A program made the translations under genes and the position numbers. The notes under the pieces were generated by a model, which was given only the letters and a program-made list of their open reading frames with translations, was not told the DNA's origin and searched no databases. Positions 1-5,884 of a DNA stretch of 6,742 nt are shown here, piece by piece; within the stretch, counting starts at the first letter, position 1, and each line of letters begins with the position of its first letter. Where the stretch lies: positions 1 to 6,742 of the forward strand of contig JAHJDU010000417.1 of assembly GCA_018812385.1 (NCBI GenBank), in the 5' to 3' direction. This stretch comes from Pseudomonadota bacterium (GTDB lineage Bacteria > Desulfobacterota > Desulfobacteria > Desulfobacterales > Desulfobacteraceae).

Positions 1-867
1 ATACTGTTTACCAAGAAAAAGCATTTTAAAAAAGATAGGACCTCATTTTTTGTTAATGTTAAGGTTGTAAATACGACATATAGTCACAGGGATGTCCTGA
101 TTGCGTCAGCAACTGATATCACGGAAAGCGTTGAAAAAGAGACCCAGCTGATCCAGGCTGGAAAACTGGCCACCCTGGGAACCATGGCGGCCGGCATGGC
201 CCATGAAATCAACCAGCCGTTGAATGTGATACAGATTTGTTCAGATTTGATTTTGAAAATGATCAAAAAAGGACTCAAAATTCCAGACGATGAGTTGGTG
301 ATGATGGCTAACGATATTATTGATAATGTTGCCAGAGCAGCCGGTGTTATTAAGCATGTCAGGGACTTTGCAAGACAATCTGAAAGAGACCTTAAAAAAT
401 TAATAATTAACGATCCTATCAATGATGTATTCAAGGTACTTGGCCATCAATTGATAGTTCATTCTATAAATGTGAATCTGGATCTTGATCCACAAATTCC
501 TGAAATCCTGGCAGAGCACAATCGTCTGGAACAGGTTTTTATCAATCTTGTGACCAATGCCATTGATTCCATGGATGAAAAAGTCGAAAAACAGGATGCT
601 CCGGTTGAAAAAATATTGGGAATCAAAACATATGCAAAAGAAGGCCAGGTCGTGATCGAGGTGTCTGATACCGGGATTGGCATGACGGATGAGGTGAAAG
701 GAAAGATATTTGAACCCTTTTTTACGACTAAAGAAACTGGTAAGGGGACCGGTCTTGGGACCAGTATCAGTTTTGGAATAATAAAAGATTATAAAGGAAC
801 CATTGATATAATAAGTGAGTATGGAAAGGGCGCTAAATTTATTATCAAGTTTCCGGCGATTAAATAA
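1..867 (+). CDS. PAS-containing sensor histidine kinase, C-terminal part (5' end outside window)
   Basis: The frame is open from the first base, so the 288 visible residues are the C-terminal part of a longer kinase. Met codons at 184 and 196 lie inside the H-box and are not true starts. Visible residues 1-41 look like the last strands of a PAS domain ending in the typical ASATDIT. The HisKA dimerisation domain follows with the H-box GMAHEINQPLN; the phospho-accepting His is residue 68 (codon 202-204). The HATPase_c domain has an N-box around residues 177-191 (NLVTNAIDSM), a G1 box DTGIGM (223-228), an F-box FEPFF (237-241) and a G2 box GKGTGLG (247-253), so the catalytic core is complete. 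HEINQPLN is typical of the DctB/FixL-like HPK4 group. Such kinases often partner NtrC-type regulators, but none is present here. The stop lies 11 bases before the hybrid kinase gene, so the two are probably co-transcribed. The sensed signal and any membrane segments lie upstream and cannot be judged. Confidence 0.93.
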   Translation: MLFTKKKHFKKDRTSFFVNVKVVNTTYSHRDVLIASATDITESVEKETQLIQAGKLATLGTMAAGMAHEINQPLNVIQICSDLILKMIKKGLKIPDDELVMMANDIIDNVARAAGVIKHVRDFARQSERDLKKLIINDPINDVFKVLGHQLIVHSINVNLDLDPQIPEILAEHNRLEQVFINLVTNAIDSMDEKVEKQDAPVEKILGIKTYAKEGQVVIEVSDTGIGMTDEVKGKIFEPFFTTKETGKGTGLGTSISFGIIKDYKGTIDIISEYGKGAKFIIKFPAIK

Positions 868-878
868 GGAAATAAACG

Positions 879-2420
879 ATGACAGCCAATAAAATATTAA
901 TTGTTGATGATGAAGACATTATTGTCAGACTGCTTTCCATGTCTCTTCGCAGCGATGGGTATGAAACGGTTACAGCCAATTGTGGTGAGCAGGGGCTGGA
1001 AGTCTTTAAAACTGAAGCCCCGGATATTGTTGTGACGGATATAAAAATGCCGGGAATGGATGGACTTGAGCTGCTAAAAAAGATCAAGGAGATTGATCCT
1101 GAAAAAGAAGTGATCATTGTAACAGGGCATGGGGATATAGATTCAACCATCAAAGCTTTGCAGTTTGGTGCCAGTGATTTTATCAATAAACCTGTCAGGG
1201 ATGAGGCCCTGGCCATTGCTCTTGATAGGGCAAAAGCAAAGATTGCCATCAGAGCAAAACTCAAAGAATATACTGAAAATCTTGAAATAAAAATTGCAGA
1301 GGCAACTGATGAAATTAGTCGAAAATCTGATTTTCAACGTCTATTAATAAAAAGTTCCACTGATGCCATTGTTGCATTTGATTATGGCTGGAAGGTAGTT
1401 GTGTATAACCCTGAAGCTGCAAGGATGTTTGGTGAGGCAGTAAAAGATGTCAGAAATAAAATGACTATAGATGATCTTTATACACCAAAAATTGCTAAAA
1501 TATTTAAAAATCAGGCCAAAGCCAAAGAAGAAAAACAGCAGAACATACTACCATGGAGAGAAAATATAATAAACACTAAAGACGGCAGACAAATACCGGT
1601 TCGGTATACAAGCAATGTACTCCATGAAAAGGGTGAATTTATGGGAACTGTTAATTTTTTTCAAGATCTGACAGAAATAAAAAGGCTTGAAAAGGAATTG
1701 GTTCAGTCTGAACGACTGGCTGCTGTGGGGCAGACGGTAAGCGGTCTTGCCCATTACGTAAAGAATATTCTCATCGGGCTTAAAGGCGGCAGTTATGTCG
1801 TTGATGTGGGGATTGCCAAAAATGATACAGAGAAACTTAAAACAGGTTGGAAAACCATAAAGAGAAATATTAAAAGAATAGGGGATTTAACCCAGGATCT
1901 ATTGACTTATTCCAAGCAGAGAGAACCGGAATTTGAAAATTGCGTTCCCAATGATATTGTAACTGAAATCACAGAGCTCTTAAAAGATTTTGTGGCCTCA
2001 AAAGGTGTCAGTATTTCACAAGAATTGGATACTGGTATCGGCGAAGTTCTGGCAGATCCGAAAACCATCCATAACTCGCTGCTTAACATTATCAATAATG
2101 CCATTGATGCTTGTATTGAAGATGAAGATATTTCCAAAAAGCATGAAGTAAAGGTAAAAACCTATATGGATAAAAACAATTATTTTTGTTTTGAGGTTAC
2201 AGATAATGGCTGTGGTATGGATGAAGATACGCAAAAGCAGCTGTTTAACCCCATGTTCAGCTCTAAAGGGGGAAAGGGAACAGGTTTGGGACTTCTTGTT
2301 ACAGGAAAACTCATTGAAGAACACAAAGGTGTAATTGAAATCAAAACCAGTCCGGGAAATGGAAGCACATTTACGATTAAACTTCCCCATGAAAAAGCAA
2401 AGGCGGTCGATATAAATTGA
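879..2420 (+). CDS. Hybrid response regulator / PAS / histidine kinase
   Basis: The protein has 513 residues and no membrane segment, so it is probably cytoplasmic. An N-terminal receiver (about 4-120) has the acidic pair D10/D11, phospho-acceptor D54 in VVTDIKMPGMDG, T82 and K104 in NKP. A charged, probably coiled-coil linker (about 115-150) leads to a PAS domain (about 151-268) ending QDLTEIKRLEKEL. The HisKA region has its phospho-His at H292 in GLAHYVKNILIGLKGG. The ATPase domain has an N-box LLNIINNAIDA (401-411), G1 DNGCGM (442-447), F-box FNPMF (456-460) and G2 GKGTGLGLL (465-473). The layout suggests that phosphorylation of the receiver by another kinase, perhaps the one just upstream, controls this kinase. 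The residue after the phospho-His is Tyr, not the usual Glu or Asp. The start at 879 has AAGGA 8 bases upstream, overlapping the previous stop. There is no DNA-binding or HPt domain. Domain calls are secure; partners are inferred. Confidence 0.94.
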   Translation: MTANKILIVDDEDIIVRLLSMSLRSDGYETVTANCGEQGLEVFKTEAPDIVVTDIKMPGMDGLELLKKIKEIDPEKEVIIVTGHGDIDSTIKALQFGASDFINKPVRDEALAIALDRAKAKIAIRAKLKEYTENLEIKIAEATDEISRKSDFQRLLIKSSTDAIVAFDYGWKVVVYNPEAARMFGEAVKDVRNKMTIDDLYTPKIAKIFKNQAKAKEEKQQNILPWRENIINTKDGRQIPVRYTSNVLHEKGEFMGTVNFFQDLTEIKRLEKELVQSERLAAVGQTVSGLAHYVKNILIGLKGGSYVVDVGIAKNDTEKLKTGWKTIKRNIKRIGDLTQDLLTYSKQREPEFENCVPNDIVTEITELLKDFVASKGVSISQELDTGIGEVLADPKTIHNSLLNIINNAIDACIEDEDISKKHEVKVKTYMDKNNYFCFEVTDNGCGMDEDTQKQLFNPMFSSKGGKGTGLGLLVTGKLIEEHKGVIEIKTSPGNGSTFTIKLPHEKAKAVDIN

Positions 2421-2436
2421 CCAAGGAGGATGAATT

Positions 2437-2829
2437 ATGAGTAAAAAGGTTCTTGTGATAGATGATGATCAGGATGTCAGGTCATTTGTTGTCACTGTTC
2501 TGGAAGAAAATCAGTATATACCTTTGGTCGCTAAAGATGGTGTGGAAGGCTTAGAAATGATCGAAAAAGAGCACCCCGATCTAGTGATCCTGGATGTATT
2601 GATGCCCAGGGGGAGTGGAATTCGATTGTACCGCAAGCTGAAAACAGATGAGAAGCTGGAAAAAATACCAGTTATCATGTTTACAGGAATTGCCCTTCGA
2701 TCTTTTCTGAAATCTCAAAAAGTACTTGATGAGTTTAAAGGAGGAGAAGTTCCCAAACCTGATATCTATTTGGAAAAACCGGTTGAACCCGAAGAGCTGT
2801 TAGCGGCAATCAAGAAAAAAATCGGTTAA
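2437..2829 (+). CDS. Stand-alone receiver-domain response regulator with extended C-terminal half
   Basis: The protein has 130 residues, essentially one receiver domain with no output domain. D10/D11 form the acidic pocket, D53 is the phospho-acceptor (VILDVLMPRGSG), T83 is the switch residue (MFTG) and K114 is the conserved Lys in LEKP, so all phosphotransfer residues are present. The segment between T83 and K114 is about ten residues longer than in CheY-like receivers. It includes RSFLKSQKVLDEFKGGEVPKPD, so the alpha4-beta5 face is remodelled. That face is normally used for dimerisation or partner binding. A strong AAGGAGG at 2423-2429 sits 7 bases before the ATG, and the gene begins 16 bases after the hybrid kinase. 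It probably receives phosphate from one or both upstream kinases and acts by protein contact or as a phosphate sink. The partner is not identifiable from sequence. Confidence 0.93.
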   Translation: MSKKVLVIDDDQDVRSFVVTVLEENQYIPLVAKDGVEGLEMIEKEHPDLVILDVLMPRGSGIRLYRKLKTDEKLEKIPVIMFTGIALRSFLKSQKVLDEFKGGEVPKPDIYLEKPVEPEELLAAIKKKIG

Positions 2830-2853
2830 TCAATGGATATAAATATTGAGATC

Positions 2854-2857
2854 GGAG
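2854..2857 (+). promoter_or_regulatory. Ribosome binding site choosing the Usp start
   Basis: GGAG lies 5 bases before the ATG at 2863. The earlier in-frame ATG at 2833 has no purine-rich Shine-Dalgarno sequence in front of it, only the A-rich end of the previous gene and CGG. This favours 2863, which also places the first beta-strand of the Usp fold right at the N-terminus. Confidence 0.55.
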
Positions 2858-2862
2858 ATATT

Positions 2863-3759
2863 ATGGAAATCAGAAAATTGCTTTTTGTAACCAAGTTTGA
2901 AGAACTTTGTTATGGCGCACTCAATTCTTTATTATCACTTAGAAAAGCGGCATTGGAACATGTCATTTTTCTGAATGTGATTGAAAGAGACAAAGTTGCC
3001 ATGAAAAGAGGTAGCGGATATCTTAAGGAAGAAGAAGTCAAATTAAAAGAAACCGCAAATATCAGGTTTATTGACTGGGCGGAAAATTTATTTGAAATGG
3101 GTATGGAAGTGGGTGCATATATAGAGGTCGCAAGTCTTATTCCTGAAATTCTAAAAGTTATTAAGAAAGAAGCCCCTGACCTGATCGTGATTGGCCGTTC
3201 CCATAAAGGACAATTGGAGCAGCTTTATGCCGGTTCTGATGTCATTGAATTGATGCGGCGGACAGAAGTGCCGATTCTGGTTTTCAAGCATATGAGGGAA
3301 GATAATATTGTACCTGAAAAATTGTTTGAACGGCCGTTATTTGCTACAAATTGGTCAGATACCGGTAAAAAGACCATTGAATATATCAAAGGATTAAAAA
3401 ATGTCATAGGCGAAATTCATATCATGCATGTGGTAAAAGACAATGCCTTAAAAAGTTCGGATGCCCATGAAGTTCAGAAAGTTAGAAAGGCTGAAAGGAA
3501 AAAGCTTGATGATCTTTGTGATGAGCTTGAAGAAGCGGGTATTAATGCCAGACCCCATGTGTATGTCGGTGATCCCCAAAAAGAGATTGAAAAAGCAGCA
3601 AAAGAATACCAGGCAAGTATGATCATTCTAGGTTCCAGTGAAAAAGCAGCTATTTTGGAACGGTGGATTGGCTCTATTTCAAAAAATATTGCTGATAAAT
3701 CCATCTTCCCATGCCTTCTCATTCCAGGGAAAAAAAAATCCAGGGGGGAAAATATTTAG
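2863..3759 (+). CDS. Tandem-domain universal stress protein (UspA superfamily)
   Basis: The protein has 298 residues from the ATG at 2863; an in-frame ATG at 2833 would add ten. It contains two Usp domains, about 3-142 and 157-287, matching the usual length of two-domain Usp proteins. Domain 1 starts with MEIRKLLFVTKFEE and ends with a nucleotide-loop region DLIVIGRSHKG, then AGSD and VPILVFK. Domain 2 starts RPLFATNWSD and ends MIILGSSEKA, then IGSI and FPCLLIP. The ATP-binding motif of the family is G-x2-G-x9-G(S/T). Here the second Gly is His114 in domain 1 and Glu260 in domain 2, while the following GS pair is kept in both, so nucleotide binding is uncertain. There is no signal peptide or membrane segment; a cytoplasmic stress-adaptation or regulatory role is likely. 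The gene follows the receiver gene closely and is probably the last of its operon, since a hairpin terminator follows 49 bases after its stop. Confidence 0.9.
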   Translation: MEIRKLLFVTKFEELCYGALNSLLSLRKAALEHVIFLNVIERDKVAMKRGSGYLKEEEVKLKETANIRFIDWAENLFEMGMEVGAYIEVASLIPEILKVIKKEAPDLIVIGRSHKGQLEQLYAGSDVIELMRRTEVPILVFKHMREDNIVPEKLFERPLFATNWSDTGKKTIEYIKGLKNVIGEIHIMHVVKDNALKSSDAHEVQKVRKAERKKLDDLCDELEEAGINARPHVYVGDPQKEIEKAAKEYQASMIILGSSEKAAILERWIGSISKNIADKSIFPCLLIPGKKKSRGENI

Positions 3760-3808
3760 CTCTTGCCTTTTTTAGTTCTGACCTTTAGGTTATAAACATG
3801 AGGTAGAT

Positions 3809-3837
3809 AAAATCCAGCTACAATATAGCCGGATTTT
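3809..3837 (+). terminator. Probable intrinsic terminator after the Usp gene
   Basis: An inverted repeat pairs AAAATCC (3809-3815) with GGATTTT (3831-3837). It continues, after one A/C mismatch, as GCTA (3817-3820) with TAGC (3826-3829), leaving a 5-base loop CAATA. The descending arm ends in TTTT and AT-rich sequence follows. The stem is only moderately GC-rich and the T-run is short, so it may be weak. Because A and T tracts flank both sides it could work in either direction. It sits between the signalling genes and the candidate promoter of the next unit. Confidence 0.55.
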
Positions 3838-3851
3838 GTAAATATTAATTA

Positions 3852-3880
3852 TTGACTCAAAATCATACTTTTGTTATATG
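3852..3880 (+). promoter_or_regulatory. Candidate sigma-70-type promoter for the receiver-mrp unit
   Basis: TTGACT (3852-3857) matches five of six positions of the -35 consensus. After a 17-base spacer comes TATATG (3875-3880), a 4/6 match to the -10 box, preceded by TGT to give an extended -10 (TGN). Transcription would begin near 3887, leaving about 50 bases of leader before the ATG at 3937. The region is very AT-rich, so chance matches are possible; the position just after a terminator supports it. I see no sigma-54 (GG-N10-GC) element. Confidence 0.45.
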
Positions 3881-3936
3881 CACAAATTAATTTGAGATGG
3901 AGATTGATGGAGTTAATGTCATTGTAAGGATATATT

Positions 3937-4410
3937 ATGAAGCTCCTTTTTATAGATGATGAACAGACATTTTTAAAATACCTTGCCAAACGACTTGTTA
4001 TTGATGGATTCACAGTAAAAACTACTTTTTCAGGCGAAGAAGGGGTTGAGGCTGCTGCAAAGGAAAACTTTGATGTAGCGGTGGTGGATCTACAGATGCC
4101 CGGCATTGACGGGATTGAAGTCCAAAAAAGGTTGAAGGATTTGCAACCAATGTTGCCCTGTATTGTTCTCACCGGGCATGGAAGTGTTGAAAATGCGCTG
4201 GAAAGCGGTAAATATAATGCATTTAAGTTTTTATCAAAGCCTGTGGATATGGATACGCTTATTGAGACCATAAACGCGGCTTATGATCACAGGATTCAAC
4301 AGGAACAATCATCCTCCGGATCTGACAGTTCTCAAACAGGGGCAAAAAAAGAAGGTGCCTTATCTAAGCTGTACGGGAAATTTCGTAAGCTGTATGGCGT
4401 TGAAAGATAG
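3937..4410 (+). CDS. Receiver-domain response regulator with basic C-terminal tail
   Basis: The protein has 157 residues. A complete receiver (about 1-120) carries D7/D8, phospho-acceptor D51 (VVDLQMPGIDG), T79 (LTGHG) and K101 (SKP), so it should be phosphorylatable. A Ser/Gln-rich linker (about 121-138) follows, then a short basic tail of about 19 residues with KLYG twice (145-148 and 151-154). This is too short for any known DNA-binding domain. The ATG at 3937 has AAGGA at 3926-3930, 6 bases upstream. The gene lies behind its own candidate promoter and 47 bases before mrpE, with no terminator between, so it is probably the first gene of the mrp operon. A role in controlling antiporter expression or activity is inferred from position only. 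No histidine kinase lies within this unit; the two kinases upstream are candidate phosphate donors. Confidence 0.92.
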   Translation: MKLLFIDDEQTFLKYLAKRLVIDGFTVKTTFSGEEGVEAAAKENFDVAVVDLQMPGIDGIEVQKRLKDLQPMLPCIVLTGHGSVENALESGKYNAFKFLSKPVDMDTLIETINAAYDHRIQQEQSSSGSDSSQTGAKKEGALSKLYGKFRKLYGVER

Positions 4411-4443
4411 CTCTTATTGGCCTTTTATTCTCATGATATTTGG

Positions 4444-4449
4444 AGGAGG
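4444..4449 (+). promoter_or_regulatory. Ribosome binding site choosing the mrpE TTG start
   Basis: AGGAGG lies 8 bases before a TTG at 4458. The frame also has a TTG at 4440, but the Shine-Dalgarno sequence would then lie inside the coding region, so 4458 is preferred. No in-frame ATG occurs before the conserved membrane region, so a TTG start is needed. Confidence 0.7.
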
Positions 4450-4457
4450 GTAGTTCT

Positions 4458-5009
4458 TTGACAGATTCCAATAATGGTGTTGCCAAAGAAGAATGCAACA
4501 CAAAAGCCACATCTTTAAAATCATTTTTTTCTTTTCTGATTACATTTATTCTCATGTTTTTGTCCTGGATTGTCCTGTCAGGAAAATTTGATCCTCTATT
4601 GTTATGGCTGGGGGGTATTTCAAGTTTTTTTGTGGCATACTATTTTTATGATCTGTTGTTTCCAGTCATGGAGACAGGATATATTAAAATATTTTTTAGA
4701 TTTATCAGATATACTCCCTGGTTGATCTGGGAAATTATTAAAGCCAATTTTCATCTGCTGTACCTTGCCTTTCATCCACGGATGAAAGATTTAATAGATC
4801 CTCACATTATTACCTTTAAAACCAATTTAAAATCCGATATTGCCATAACAACCCTGGCAAACTCCATTACCCTGACGCCTGGAACCATTACTGTGACAGC
4901 AGATCAAGATGGTGTTTTCAGGGTGCATGCAATTGACAGGGAATCTGCTCAAAGTTTGCCCGGTACCATGTTAAAAAAAGTTGCTAAAGTTTTTGGAGAA
5001 GAGATATGA
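4458..5009 (+). CDS. mrpE: Na+/H+ antiporter subunit E (MrpE/MnhE)
   Basis: Small membrane subunit of the Mrp multi-subunit cation:proton antiporter, which exchanges cytoplasmic Na+ for external H+ in the inner membrane. The protein has 183 residues from TTG at 4458, slightly longer than the usual 155-170 because of a polar N-terminal extension (about 1-19). Hydrophobic segments lie at about 22-40, 46-65 and 84-104. Family signatures are WIVLSGKFDPLLLWLGG near 37-53, the RYTPWLIWEIIKAN stretch (84-97), and the hallmark SITLTPGT (136-143) in the cytoplasmic C-terminal domain, followed by the beta-rich VFRVHAID. The stop overlaps the mrpF start by 4 bases (ATGA), implying translational coupling. 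mrpE comes first among the antiporter genes here, whereas the classic operon begins with mrpA. Confidence 0.92.
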   Translation: MTDSNNGVAKEECNTKATSLKSFFSFLITFILMFLSWIVLSGKFDPLLLWLGGISSFFVAYYFYDLLFPVMETGYIKIFFRFIRYTPWLIWEIIKANFHLLYLAFHPRMKDLIDPHIITFKTNLKSDIAITTLANSITLTPGTITVTADQDGVFRVHAIDRESAQSLPGTMLKKVAKVFGEEI

Positions 5010-5293
5010 ATACTTTTTTTCTAAGCGTTGCATTGGGGTTATGCTTCCTGATGCTTTTTTCAATGTATAGAACCTTGTTCGGTCCCACGGTTCTGGACCG
5101 GCTCATTGGTGTCAATGCCATCGGAAGCAAGACCGTTATTCTTCTATTGCTCATCGGTTTCCTTTATGAGCGCATTGACATGTTTGTGGATATTGCACTG
5201 GCCTATGCTTTCTTGAATTTTATTGCTGTGCTGGCAGCATCACGCTATTTCCACAAAAGAAAAGGGCTGTACGAAGAATCCTTTATGGATTGA
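5006..5293 (+). CDS. mrpF: Na+/H+ antiporter subunit F (MrpF/MnhF)
   Basis: The protein has 95 residues, the normal MrpF size, with three predicted membrane segments (about 3-21, 41-57 and 61-79). Recognisable MrpF motifs are FGPTVLDRLIGVNAIGSKTV (25-44) and VDIALAYAFLNFIAVLAASR (61-80), including the membrane-embedded Asp62. It is a structural subunit of the antiporter's small-subunit module. The ATG overlaps the mrpE stop by 4 bases. The C-terminus is short and charged (KRKGLYEESFMD). The next gene starts 19 bases later. Confidence 0.93.
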   Translation: MNTFFLSVALGLCFLMLFSMYRTLFGPTVLDRLIGVNAIGSKTVILLLLIGFLYERIDMFVDIALAYAFLNFIAVLAASRYFHKRKGLYEESFMD

Positions 5294-5312
5294 TCATTAA
5301 TCTGGAGCAATC

Positions 5313-5636
5313 ATGGATATACTTGTTATTTTACTTTTACTTATCGGCCTGTTATTTTTTCTGGGTGGGGCTGTTGGTATCATCAGGATGCCTGATTTTT
5401 ACACCAGGCTCCATCCGGCAGGAAAGCTTGATACCCTGGGGATACTTGCCATGGTGATGGGGCTTGCATTGTATAATCTTCATCATTTTTCCCTGGAATC
5501 TTTGTTGCTTTCCATAAAAATGTTTTTAATCGTATTTTTTGTGTTTCTCGCCAGTCCCACAGCCACCCATTCCATTGTTGACGCTGGAATGCGGGCAGGG
5601 TTAAGACACTGGACCAAAAAGAAACGAAAGGGTTAA
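5313..5636 (+). CDS. mrpG: Na+/H+ antiporter subunit G (MrpG/MnhG)
   Basis: The protein has 107 residues with three membrane segments (about 3-24, 41-56 and 62-80). MrpG signatures are VGIIRMPDFYTRLHPAGKLD (21-40), a form of the family's G-x2-R-x-PD-x-Y-x-R-x-H motif, and ASPTATHSI (80-88) near the end of the last helix. A very basic tail (HWTKKKRKG) should be cytoplasmic. GGAG at 5304-5307 lies 5 bases before the ATG. The gap to the following gene is only 2 bases. It is a structural or assembly subunit of the Mrp complex. Confidence 0.93.
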   Translation: MDILVILLLLIGLLFFLGGAVGIIRMPDFYTRLHPAGKLDTLGILAMVMGLALYNLHHFSLESLLLSIKMFLIVFFVFLASPTATHSIVDAGMRAGLRHWTKKKRKG

Positions 5637-5638
5637 TC

Positions 5639-5884
5639 ATGCACTGGCCAATTGATTTGATTGTGTTAACCTTTGTCATTTTTTGCGCTATTGCTGCCAT
5701 ATCTGTCAAAGATCTGCTCGGGACTGCTATTTTATTTAGTGCATATTCATTTATGATGTGTCTGCTCTGGGCTGTCATGGGGGCAGTTGACGTTGCCTTT
5801 ACCGAAGCCTCAGTTGGAGCAGGCGTCAGTACAGTTTTCTTTGTTGCAGCTGTTTTCAGGACTAGCAGGAGGACAAAAGATTGA
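5639..5884 (+). CDS. MbhD/DUF4040-type subunit (MrpA C-terminal-like fragment)
   Basis: The protein has 81 residues and three membrane segments (about 5-22, 27-47 and 58-73). The sequence SVKDLLGTAILFSAYSFM followed by DVAFTEASVGAGVSTVFFVA (51-70) is the signature of the DUF4040/MbhD domain. In classic Mrp systems this domain lies near the C-terminus of the large MrpA subunit; in Mbh-type membrane hydrogenases it is a separate small protein. Asp51 and Glu56 are the conserved acidic residues. Here it is an independent gene, complete with start and stop, so this is the split arrangement and not a broken mrpA. AAAGGG lies just upstream of the ATG. The stop overlaps the next start by 4 bases (TTGA), so the two are probably co-translated, as fits two parts of one functional module. 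Confidence 0.85.
   Translation: MHWPIDLIVLTFVIFCAIAAISVKDLLGTAILFSAYSFMMCLLWAVMGAVDVAFTEASVGAGVSTVFFVAAVFRTSRRTKD
5867..5872 (+). promoter_or_regulatory. Ribosome binding site choosing the mrpB TTG start
   Basis: AGGAGG lies 8 bases before the TTG at 5881, inside the end of the preceding gene. It supports initiation at this TTG, which forms the TTGA stop/start overlap. The next in-frame Met (codon 68) is far inside the conserved region. Confidence 0.7.

Noticed and set aside
860..1264. Antisense open frame of 134 codons opposite the hybrid kinase receiver
   Set aside because: It lies fully opposite a well-supported receiver domain, has low-complexity Ser/Ile-rich composition typical of antisense frames, and resembles no family I know.
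3781..3790. Perfect short palindrome ACCTTTAGGT
   Set aside because: Only a 4-base stem with a 2-base loop; expected by chance in AT-rich DNA, and the hairpin at 3809-3837 is much stronger.
3849..4271. Antisense open frame of 140 codons opposite the second stand-alone receiver
   Set aside because: It overlaps a complete receiver gene with a good ribosome binding site and crosses the candidate promoter; no recognisable domain.
4411..4457. Separate promoter or terminator between the receiver gene and mrpE
   Set aside because: The 47-base gap shows no convincing -35/-10 pair, sigma-54 element or hairpin with T-run; co-transcription is the simpler reading.
5383..5778. Antisense open frame of 131 codons opposite mrpG and the MbhD-like gene
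   Set aside because: It spans two clearly coding membrane-protein genes and has no family features.
5639..5884. mrpA pseudogene remnant
   Set aside because: The 81-codon gene has its own start, Shine-Dalgarno, intact conserved motif and coupled stop, matching the stand-alone MbhD-type subunit and not decay.
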